This document shows positions 1 to 8,718 of a DNA stretch of 37,938 nt, in pieces. The notes under the pieces were generated by a model that saw nothing but the letters and a program-made list of their open reading frames with translations, searched no databases and was not told where the DNA came from. Position 1 is the stretch's first letter, and the number at the start of each line of letters is the position of its first letter. The stretch is from Chloromonas sp. AAM2 (lineage: Eukaryota > Chlorophyta > Chlorophyceae > Chlamydomonadales > Chlamydomonadaceae). The translations under genes were made by a program, and so were the position numbers. The DNA lies in NCBI GenBank assembly GCA_004335635.1, contig QAXH01005780.1, forward strand, positions 5,034 through 42,971, read 5' to 3'.

Positions 1-525
1 GCAAGTAGTTGCTATTTGCGTTGGACGTGCTTCAGGGTGTGCACTCCCTCCTTGTAATTAATTGGCATTCAAAAAAACAATTAAAAAGCAAAAATAAAAA
101 GATTAAATTGAAATTAAAAGATTAAATTAAAATTAAAGGCATGTGAACACCGTGCATGAAGACACTTGCGTGACCTGTCTGACTGGTGTTTCCCTCTCGC
201 TCCACCATGTGCTTGCGCTTTTGATCTTTTGTATCTTACGCCAACCAGTGTGGGGAAGGTCTGCGAAGGTTTACCCTTCTAGCCTTAACTGGTTATATAC
301 ATCTCTCTGCAGACCTACCTACCACATTGGCGGGCGACGTGCTGCGACGTGCGCGCGACACCCGTTATCAATGCATTGACCCATCAATACGTACAATACG
401 CGAAGAAACCTGTATCTTACGCTGTATATTACGCTAAGAAACTGATCCAGGGTGGTTGGTTCGCCCACGGCCCACAATACTCTGCATTCAGGCACGGCTA
501 CTTTCAGACAGACGAGTCTGTCACG
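1..525. other. 5' flank of the AlgH gene, with an AT-rich simple-sequence block
   Basis: No convincing gene is seen here. Positions 68-140 form an A/T-rich block made of repeated AAATTAAAAGATTAAA-type units, in marked contrast to the balanced composition around it. A TATATA-containing stretch near 292-300 could be a TATA element for the gene starting at 526, but this is weak. An open frame runs from the ATG at 349 into exon 1 of the next gene, but its translation before 526 does not resemble a transit peptide or the family. Confidence 0.5.
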
Positions 526-3500
526 ATGCATGCTCTTTCCATAACCGGCATTGCTGGTCCAGCTCTCCTGCCACCAGTGCGCATCTCCCAGCGCACTCGG
601 CGCCGATTGGCATGTCACGCCAGTGGAGACGCTGATCAGCCAACGCTTACTTCGGATTGGCGTGCTTTCAGAGCGAAGGTGATAACAGGACAACGTGAAA
701 CTAGGGCCGCGTTTGCGGTATGAAACCCCAGTCCGCCCTGTCCTGGCCCGTCAGTCTCACGGGTTGCGCAAAGCAGCTGTTAGGGCCGGCCATGCTGCGA
801 AAGGATAAGGGCCTCATCCGCTGCATTGCGCGTGTCCTGGGCAATGCACACATGCCTTCCTCGTGTTGATGCATGCAGCTTGTTGCCGAGGAGCAAGTAT
901 GGCAACTGCACCATGAGGAGCAAGTCACGGACAAAGGCTGGGGAACTGGCAGCACGAGCGAAGGCAACATGCAGATTCTGTCCATGCAGAACCCCAAGTT
1001 GGCAGCAGAGGGCGTCTGGGCTCACCCAACACCAAGTGTTGAGCAGGTTGGTTGATTCACGGGCAGGATGCAAGCCACACACTGCTGGCGCCTGGCTCAC
1101 AGACAAAAGCCAATGCATGTGGCACGTGCCGTTATCACTGAATGTGCATCACTGAATCAGCCAGTGTCTAGAATCCAGCATATACAGAGCTTGCGCGCAA
1201 GCGCCATTCATTGTTTGGCGAGGCAGAGGCTCAAGCTAAGGCAATGGTCAATGCGTGACTCGTGGCACATGAAGGGTTATCTGGGCTGCAAAGGCAGACA
1301 AGAGGAAGCCTGACCAGCCTCTCAAAATTGCGTCTACAGCCACGTTTTTTGCCGTGCCCGGCCGTTGAAGGTCACGTACACTTTATGCACATGCACAAGT
1401 ACCGAGTAAATTGCTCTTTCTCGGGTGCCCAAGCTGAAGCTCACATTCTGCTCTGCTTGTTGGATTGAACCATGTCGTCAGATTAGCACGGCACGTGTAT
1501 CGTGCACGCACCTATACGTATGCCTCAGGGTTACCATGTGCATATTTCCAAAGCCACCTGCTTTGCTGGCTTGTCTCGCTTCGTGTTTGTTTCTCAGTGC
1601 ACTGGGTCGTGTTTGCTTTTCATGTTCCGTTGCGTGCAGGGCGGCATTCTACTGGCCACACTGAAGACAACCGACATCCTGTTGAACGAAGCTCTGGAGC
1701 AGGTGGGTTTAGAAGGGGTCATGACTGCATGGAACACCGGACAGCACGTCAGCAACGGTATGGAATAATGAACTGCAGCCGCAGCCGCAGCTGCTACTGG
1801 CCCAGGTGGGGTCTTAGCCAATCTCAAACATTCAGCAGGAGGCAGGGGTTTCTGCGGAAAATGACCCTATGTGGGACAATTCCCCAAACTCTGAACTCCA
1901 GTTACCCCTTGCCTTCACTTGAATCCTTCATTCACAACCCTAGTCCTTCTTAGACCCCTGAAGTCCTTGTCCTGCGTGCGCATGCTGGTCAGGTGGTTGT
2001 GTTTGTTGCCTCACACGGGCCCGAGGGCAGCATGGGCATTGTGCTCAACCGCCCCACGTCACTCAACTTTGGCCGCAAAGCGGGGGGCCTGCGCTTCCCC
2101 GTAATGGTGAGCGACTGGATTGTTAGCGTCCCCTCATGTCCTGTCCCTTCTCCCAACACCAGTCAAGCAAACACATGCACTTGTCACACAGAAACACTAG
2201 CACATGCACTAGTCAAGCACTAAGCACATGCACTAGTCAATCACATGAACTGGGTGCGTAAAGCACAGCTGAGGCAGGTTGTGTGCCTTTATACGTCCAG
2301 ACCAGAGTCTTGTGTCAGAAATGGCAATACATCTTGCTTTCTTCGTTTGCCCTTTCAGAACGCAACACCGGAGCTCCAGGACGCGTTTGGTGACGCGCGT
2401 GTGTACTGCGGGGGGCCCACCGCCCAGAACATCGTGCACATCATGCACCCACACCCGCTTCACAAGGCGGTGCAGATGAGGCACACGTGCACATCATGTG
2501 CAATGCATGTGCACGCATCATGCGTCAGTGTCTTCATTCAGCGACCACCTTCACGCTGCTAGCCATGTATACTGTCAGGTCAGGCGCAACGCATGCACTA
2601 CCGAATGGAGGCTACACGAAAGCGATACAGCTACTACAACATGTGTCAGATAAGCAATTGCTGGTCAGCCATTTCTACGTGTGTGCTGGCAGACTGACTC
2701 AGACGTATTGCTCCCCATGCGCAGATTGTTCCGGGGGTGTTCCTGGGCGGGGAGGATGCAGCAGCTGATGAGGTCTCGGGGGGTGCGCTGGGGCCCAAGG
2801 AGTTCAAGTTTTTCTCGGGGTGAGACAGGCAATACACAGTGCCCTGGTTACCTGTTCAATTCATGCCTGCTTTATTCATTGGCCGGTGAAGATGAGCTGG
2901 GGCCAGCAGAGTTAGCTCTCACCAGCCTTTTGGTTGCATTTAAAGTCTTGGATGGGCTAAGGCTATGGCTATCTGGGAAGTCCTTGGCAACAAACCGGGC
3001 CTAAACCTTTTTGTACTCCTAGAAGGAATCCGTATTATGGAAAAGGTGTGTCCTTTATGTTGGAATGTATGTACAGTGGTATGTTGGAATGTATGTACAG
3101 TGGTATTGTTTAGTGATGATGGGGTGACGCCTTGGCAGGCCACTGGATGCAGCTGCGGCCAACACTGCGCTCGTCGTCTGTATGGGTTACCCTTTACATG
3201 TGATGTGTGGATTTCTATCGGCCAGTGGAGGCATGATCTATGTGCAGATACTGCACGATTCAGCTGCAGGTGCTGCCAGCAGAACTAGTGTTCATGTTGC
3301 CGCACATCTGCAGCAAACATTCCTGTGGCTGTGCCTTTGCTGCCAGGTCTGAAACTTGCACTGCCTTGTTGCTCCCGCAGGGCGCTTGTATGGGAGCCGG
3401 GGCAGCTGGAGCGCGAGATCCAGGCAGGATGTTGGTGCGTACATAACACAGGATGAGCACAACATCAGCATAATTCACTCAGCCATTTGAGCATGGCATG

Positions 3501-3838
3501 GTCGCCTGAGTGGATCTCGGGATACGTATGATAACGTGAAGCATGCCTGGTCTGTGTGTGAGACAGCAAGGGAGGCTCACATGCACAGCGCACGGACGCT
3601 GGCAAACCATGCATACCGACCAACACGAAGCAGCTGAAGGAAAGCAGTACAGCAGCCGTGTGATTGTCTTGTCATGTTCATTCGTAGGTACACTGCTGCC
3701 TGCTCTCGGTCGCTGGTGCTCAAGCAGTGCATCCAACTGCCCACACCTCTATGGCGGGAAATACTGCTGCTGCTGGGCGGGACCTACGCTGAGGTGGCGC
3801 GAGAGGCATATGAAGGAGATGAGGTGTCCGGGGAGTGA
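526..3838 (+). CDS. YqgE/AlgH-family (UPF0301/DUF179) protein, plastid-type, 8 exons, 315 aa
   Basis: The function of this conserved bacterial and plant family is unknown; plant members are predicted to be plastidial. Exons are 526-717, 879-1046, 1640-1702, 1993-2106, 2359-2469, 2725-2819, 3381-3434 and 3688-3838. All introns are GT-AG, and phases agree across every junction. Residues 1 to about 38 look like a transit peptide: few acids, rich in Ser/Ala/Arg, with RTRRRLACHAS near the likely cleavage site. DWRAFRAKVI follows, as in plant members. Family blocks then appear in order: WAHPTPSVE (exon 2), GGILLATLK (121-129), GSMGIVLNRP (exon 4), YCGGPTAQNIVH (exon 5), IVPGVFLGGEDA (217 on), EFKFFSG, WEPGQLEREI, WYTAACSRSLVL, WREILLLLGGTYAEVAR. 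The stop is TGA. The start at 526 was chosen because it gives a plausible transit peptide; an ATG at 349 is in frame but unlike one. Where relatives usually have GYxGW, this protein reads GALVW. The family call is firm; the start and exon 1-2 junction are less so. Confidence 0.87.
3057..3104. repeat. 24-bp perfect tandem duplication in AlgH intron 6
   Basis: Positions 3057-3080 and 3081-3104 are identical 24-mers (ATGTTGGAATGTATGTACAG plus TGGT). The duplication lies inside the intron between exons 6 and 7 and has no apparent coding role. Confidence 0.9.
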
Positions 3839-4235
3839 TGTACGATGATGAAAGCTTGCGAGTTATGGTAGTGTTTGGAGTTCAAATTTCGTGGAAAGGT
3901 TCGACTTGCCTTGCAGCATCCTGGCGTGCATGTTCATACAGCTCGTGTACAGGCATGTGGCAGCAGCGCCAGCTATTTTGCAATCCGCTCAGTGGCATGC
4001 CAGATATCTAGGCAGTCAGCTGTTGTGCCTGCTTCGGGTCTTTGCCCGGCATGTATATTGTATTCTACAGCGCACAACTTTGCAGCTATTGCACGCATTC
4101 TGGTCCCTACCAACATTTACTCCTGCTCATACCACTTGACGTCACTGGCACACGCTTTCAGGCCAGAGCATTCGTAGCTGGTTCCAAACTCCTTGCGCTG
4201 TACAAACAGGTGTGACGTCTTGGTTGGAGGTGCTG

Positions 4236-4293
4236 ATCAATCAGCAGGTTCTGCGGCTTGAGACCACGATGGAGTACCCTGCATTGACAAGTG
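4236..4293 (-). pseudogene. 58-bp fragment of CDKA exon 5 plus intron edge
   Basis: This stretch matches 25319-25376 at 56 of 58 positions. In CDKA orientation (minus strand), 4236-4278 encodes [12 protein letters not shown], the catalytic loop with the HRD aspartate changed to Gly. Positions 4279-4293 copy the intron just upstream of that exon, including its AG acceptor. Because intron sequence is included, it derives from genomic DNA or unspliced RNA, not mature mRNA. No other kinase exon lies next to it. Its right end abuts the SINE-like repeat exactly. Confidence 0.9.
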
Positions 4294-4430
4294 TCTAACG
4301 AGATATGCGGTCAGGATAGCACCTCGAGGGGTTGGCCACCACCATCACTATCCTGGTGTGTCGCAATCCCCTTCACATGTAGGTTGGACAGGTTGGAATC
4401 CCTCCCCTCATGTGAGGGTATGTGAATCAG
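4294..4430 (+). repeat. SINE-like dispersed repeat, copy A
   Basis: About 125 nt from TCTAACGA to the CCCTCCCCT block near 4410 are nearly identical to 20363-20480. The 5' end (GATATGCGGTCAGGATA) resembles the 5' half of tRNA-Asp/Glu-type genes, and GGTTGGAATCC (about 4391-4401) is one mismatch from the Pol III B-box GGTTCGAATCC. An inverted pair, CAGGATAG and CTATCCTG, encloses the middle. A four-T run follows near 4440. The shared sequence is directly visible; origin as a tRNA-derived SINE is inferred. Confidence 0.75.
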
Positions 4431-4433
4431 TTA

Positions 4434-4438
4434 TGTAA
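4434..4438 (+). terminator. Putative poly(A) signal TGTAA for the AlgH gene
   Basis: This is the first TGTAA found downstream of the AlgH stop codon, about 600 nt away. TGTAA is the usual polyadenylation signal in chlorophycean algae. It lies just past the SINE-like repeat. Confidence 0.4.
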
Positions 4439-4837
4439 ACTTTTAATGGTGCTCAACCCAGCACACATGGAAATGCAGTTAAGGGGACTGATGCAATGGA
4501 GGGTGGTTGAGGATGCAGGCCCCATGCAAAGACGTTTAAAGCTTGATGTTCAGTTGTTGATGACCCGGTGGGCTAAGAAATCATTGTGATGCAGATGCAC
4601 AGAGAGCCTGTCATGCTGCTGGTCCTTTCTCCGTCACCATGTCACTTCAACCGATTGTGTTTCCTTCTTGCATGGTGATGATGCCCGGCCAACTGAAAGC
4701 CGGGAATTTGGAGGTAGAATTGCACAACGCATGCTGGTCCGAGCCTCCGCTGCCATGTCACATAAAACAAATGTACCTCTTTCCGTGGTGACGCCAGTAA
4801 GAGAACGCCATGGCCTAATAAGCCCAGGCCTTCATAA

Positions 4838-7800
4838 CTATGCCCAGGCCAGCACAACACTGCCAAACAGCGACAGTGCAAGGGTAATGCAAGCACCCAG
4901 CACAACCAGAAAGGCCTGCGCAGCAGAACAGCAACACACTTAGGACGGCGAAATCACAGTTTCACCTTGAGAAGAAATGTTCCTATCGTGCACTGTGAGT
5001 TCATGTGGTCGGGCAGCAGCGAGCAGGAAAAGAGTGGACTGAAAAAGATGCATGCTATGGGTCATCTGCAGGCCCATACCAATGAACAACCAGTGTAGGC
5101 GCCGCGCACTCTGACAATCTGTGCACAACCCACACCATTCAGGCATTCAAAGTCCCGGACCTGTTGCTTGGTCTTCAACTTCAGTCGGTTCTGTATCCAG
5201 TCCTGCGGGCAAGCGAGGGGCGGGCAAGGTGTTGTGGCCACCGGGATAAGGTGTTGTTACAGAACTAGGAAGCAGGAGAGCAAGAGCAGCTTACCAGGCC
5301 TCTGTCCACAATAGGAGCCAGCACCAGCGCCCTGCACAGGCATCAGAGCGGCAACCCTGAATCACTGTTGTGTGTCACACGGGACAGCACGACAGGACAA
5401 CAAGATGCAGCACAGTCTACTGCTGAAACGCACAGCCATGTCAGCGAGCATGTGGGGTGACCGGATGGCTACCAGCAGTTTGCCTTTCCCCCTTTCCTGA
5501 GCTGAGCAATCCTCTACAACACTGGCAGCAACCCAGTGTGCTCAAACCAGACGTAGCCTGAGTGCTTTGGTGATCTCATGCGGTGCTGTTGATTTCAACG
5601 CCCATATCTGAGTGTCTTCAGTGGTATGATAGCAAAATGTTTGGTGATCAACCCCGTTGAACAGTGTGATCGCACTCGTGCTGACTCACCCTGCCGCTCG
5701 TGCCGCCTTCGTGACCTGCGATCCCGCCCACACCATGGCAATGACAGTAAGGAAGCTCTGGGCAGCAGCGGCTGTGCCCTGGCCCCGAGGCACCTGCACA
5801 CACCAACGTAGACAAGCAGCCATGTGTCCTGAGTTCTGTTTTCATCCTTGTACGTACGTTGGGAACACTGGGGCGCTGTTCCTGCCCTTCACCACCGCTA
5901 ACGTGACTGAACGGTTGGCGCAGTCTGCATGGGAACAGGGGGGCATCATGCCAGCAGAAACTGTAGTCCGATAGAGGGCACTCTTAAGGGCGGGTTCCAC
6001 GCTCATCTGCAGCTGGACGTGTTTGCACGTAGAAGCTCAGCGCCAAAACCTGCCCTGTGCCTGACCTTGGTCACTATCCAGACTGTCAGGAAGGTGACCG
6101 TGTACCACAGCGTGTTGAGCAGGCCGTACGCCACCACCCCGGCCAGGCCTAGGCACTGAAGCTGCTCAAGGAGCCTGCATCAAGGGGCACGTGCCACAGA
6201 CACAAACAAAGTGTGGCATGTACGCAAAATTCCCCATGTAGTAATCAGCAGTTGCCATGGTGTGGTGGAATTCCATGCAGATGCACATGGCTCGCAAAAC
6301 ACCGCTTAAGATTTCGCTCGCTAAGAATGTCGCTTAGAATGTCATGCAGCAATGCGCATACAAACTGCAATCGCTGCTCTGAGCACGTGACCAACTACTG
6401 CAGTACGCATGGGACGTGCTGTGCGCATACAAGTGACACACTGTGGCACAAACACGCATACATCCATGTGGTGATTGTGCACATAGCAGACGCGTAAGGC
6501 ATGGAGATGCAAACGGCACACACTCGAGTGAAAATAACAAGGCATGAAATCGCATGCAATGTCAGTGCACATAGGAGCTGCCATTGCTGCTTCGAGCATG
6601 TGTTATGTAAGGCAATAAGGTGGTGGCAGCCATGTTTGTGGTGGTGCTTGTGATGATGATGATGATGGGTATGGTTCGAGCATGACAATGGTACGCTGCA
6701 ACACAAGATGATGGTTGGTCATGCTGACGTGCGACTCCAATATGATGCAGTGGTATTGCAAAAGACAGTATAGCACACACCTGCCTAGTTTGCTGCTACT
6801 CTGCCGTGTTGAAGATGTGGCCGTCCGCCTATGTCCTGTATCTCCGTTCACACCTTGCCCATTTCCATTCCCCGCATCAAGCACGGTACTCCAAGGTACT
6901 TCATCGTTGATCACGTCCCCTGCTGGGCTATTGATTTCACTAGAGTCAGCGGCAGCGGCAGCAGTGGTACTCTGAGATGCATTGCTGCTAATTACGTCCC
7001 CTGCTGGGCCAGTAGCTGTGGCTGCAGCAGTGGTAGCTGCCCGGAAGCCGGCATAGCCCTCACCGGCGCTGGAGCAGCTAGCTGGTCGGAAGCGGGCAGT
7101 GCCGCTGGCGGCAGAGGCGGCCAGCCGCTGCAGGACGGCGTTCAGCGGGATGTGCTGTGGGCCTCGGAAGGAGAGCTGCCCGGCATTGGAGCGGAAGCTC
7201 GCACCGCCTGGACAAACAATGCACAAACAACTGAGCTTGCCACACACTGCTTGACGCACGTCCTCCAATCAGTGCAATTGCATCAACACATTCAAAGATG
7301 AGCGCTCAACACAGACATGTCTTGTATCAGTCACCCACAGACCTCAGCAAAGAGTTGAATGGACTTGAGGCGATAAATTATTTTAGATTAGTGCTGATTT
7401 TCCAGCCCTTGCCCACCTGTGGAGCCTGTGCCACCACTGCCATACGCCAGGCCTGAATGCAAAGGGCCCTTGGACAGTCTGGTTCCTGCGGGTGGAGGGG
7501 TATGATCATGGGGTCACAGCTGGCCACTGGTCTTCTAAACGAGCGCAACAGCATCGCTGCTGCTCCAGGTGCTGTGCCCGCAGCCCTAGGCCTGCCAATA
7601 CCAAAGATTGATACCATGCCACTCCTAACAAGCATCTGGCAAGTGATGCGCAATTGCACAGTTTCAGCACACTGACTATCATGTATGCATGCTGGCTAAC
7701 ATATGTGCGTACACCATGAAAGTGAGCGCCTGCAACATTTCGCCCATGCTCCGTATCAATTGGAGCACGGCTTTACACAAACCCAGCCACACGTTACCTT

Positions 7801-8325
7801 GCAAACGTTCAAGTACGCACCTACGCTGCGCTTGCCAGCGTGATGGCCGTTGCTGTAACCTGATCTCAACAATGGCTGCGTTGTCGCTTCAACACCACCC
7901 ATTGAGGCCGCAGCAGGAGGCAGCGCCCGGCTGTCTTGCTGACTCAGCTGCACATGCTGACCGACTGGCCGCAGGCTGACGCCGCCACTAGTGCTGGTGC
8001 TGCTAATGCCAGCAGTTGAGTGGAAGCTGACTAGGCCGCTGCAGGCGCTGGAGGTGTGGCTGTCGGCAGCAGCCTGAGTAGCTGGCCAGAAGCTGACACA
8101 GCCATAAGCAGCTGTTGTTAGGAGCGTACTGCCTTGACGGTGATGGTTGGGAGCCAGACAGCTTCTGCAGCGTGCAGGCTGGACCGCTTTGAAGCTGGCA
8201 CAAGGACCACGGTGATGCTGGGTGCCTGCTTGTCTGAGTATTGTGCTGCCTCTAGTAGCTGGACTTGCCAAGTGCTGGCCAGCCACTGCCGTGGCATGTA
8301 GTGGATGCATTGGGCTTGCTCTCAT
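4838..8325 (-). CDS. Putative chloroplast multi-TM membrane protein, plant-conserved, 8 exons, ~504 aa
   Basis: Function unknown. In mRNA order the exons are 8325-7798, 7635-7446, 7207-6781, 6174-6066, 5793-5690, 5331-5295, 5202-5161 and 4915-4838, ending in TAG; phases are consistent throughout. Residues 1 to about 60 are Ala/Ser/Arg/His-rich with almost no acids, like a transit peptide. Residues about 60-380 are low-complexity Ala/Ser/Gly with a repeated PAGDVI motif. The C-terminal 120 residues are the conserved part: GLAGVVAYGLLNTLWYTVTF (TM, about 392-411), FLTVIAMVWAGSQVTKAARA, then LVLAPIVDRGL, then DWIQNRLKLKTKQQ and a last TM helix (480-504). From memory, plant homologues carry matching AGVLSYGLLNT and MVWAGSQVTK blocks; this was not checked against a database. 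The last six exons are well supported. The exon 2 donor (GTATGG after 7446) was chosen only because it preserves phase. Confidence 0.72.
4948..5004. repeat. 57-nt dispersed repeat in the last intron of the membrane-protein gene, copy 1
   Basis: It matches 14369-14425 at 56 of 57 positions. A 7-bp inverted pair, TCACAGT (4954-4960) and ACTGTGA (4992-4998), lies within it, and the only mismatch is in the loop. No coding frame is evident. Confidence 0.9.
6651..6667. repeat. (GAT)n microsatellite
   Basis: A short GAT/ATG trinucleotide run inside intron 3 of the minus-strand membrane-protein gene. A similar ATC run occurs at about 14132-14149. Confidence 0.8.
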
Positions 8326-8718
8326 GCGGCAGCTTCAACCACCTGCCCAGCAAGAGCAAGGCACGATGTGCAGGTGTGGTTTAGTGCATGTTATGCACGG
8401 AGAGGCTTGTCGTCCCCATTGGAACGTATGAAGATGGCATTGTCCATTGCCTGTGCTAGGTTTGCTCACGGAGTTTGCGCACCATCTATTCCACGTTGGT
8501 AGGGGTTTGGTCCTCGATGCGGTACCAGGATCAGATGTGCACAGATGTGCATCGCAGCGCTGAGTGGCGAGGATAGAAAAGGGTTTGACAGAAAAGCGAT
8601 CATGTTTTGGTTTCAAATGTGACGGTTAAAGCCGCGACAGAAGAGAAACATCAGAAGCGAATCTCTCGGACGTTACTGTGCATCCCTTGAAGTGCCTGCA
8701 ATCCATATACCGCGTTTC
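8326..8718. promoter_or_regulatory. Shared 393-bp region between divergent start codons
   Basis: The membrane-protein gene starts leftward at 8325 and the calcyphosin-like gene starts rightward at 8719, so this short stretch must hold both promoters and 5' UTRs unless upstream exons were missed. No clear TATA box or recognisable operator was seen. Confidence 0.45.

Larger units (their letters stand above)
3839..4837. other. Convergent intergenic region and probable AlgH 3' UTR
   Basis: This region lies between the stop of the AlgH gene (+) and the stop of the membrane-protein gene (-). No coding exon was recognised. It carries a 58-bp fragment of the CDKA gene (4236-4293), a SINE-like repeat (from 4294) and a TGTAA signal (4434-4438). 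If that TGTAA is the functional poly(A) signal, both inserted pieces lie within the AlgH 3' UTR of about 600 nt. Confidence 0.6.

Noticed and set aside
349..525. N-terminal extension of the AlgH protein from the ATG at 349
   Set aside because: The frame is open, but the added residues do not resemble a transit peptide or family members. The ATG at 526 gives a better chloroplast-type N-terminus.
4916..5160. Intronic C/D-box snoRNA in the last intron of the membrane-protein gene
   Set aside because: An AGATGAC word is present, but no matching D box or terminal stem was found. The conserved 57-nt unit also occurs outside an intron.
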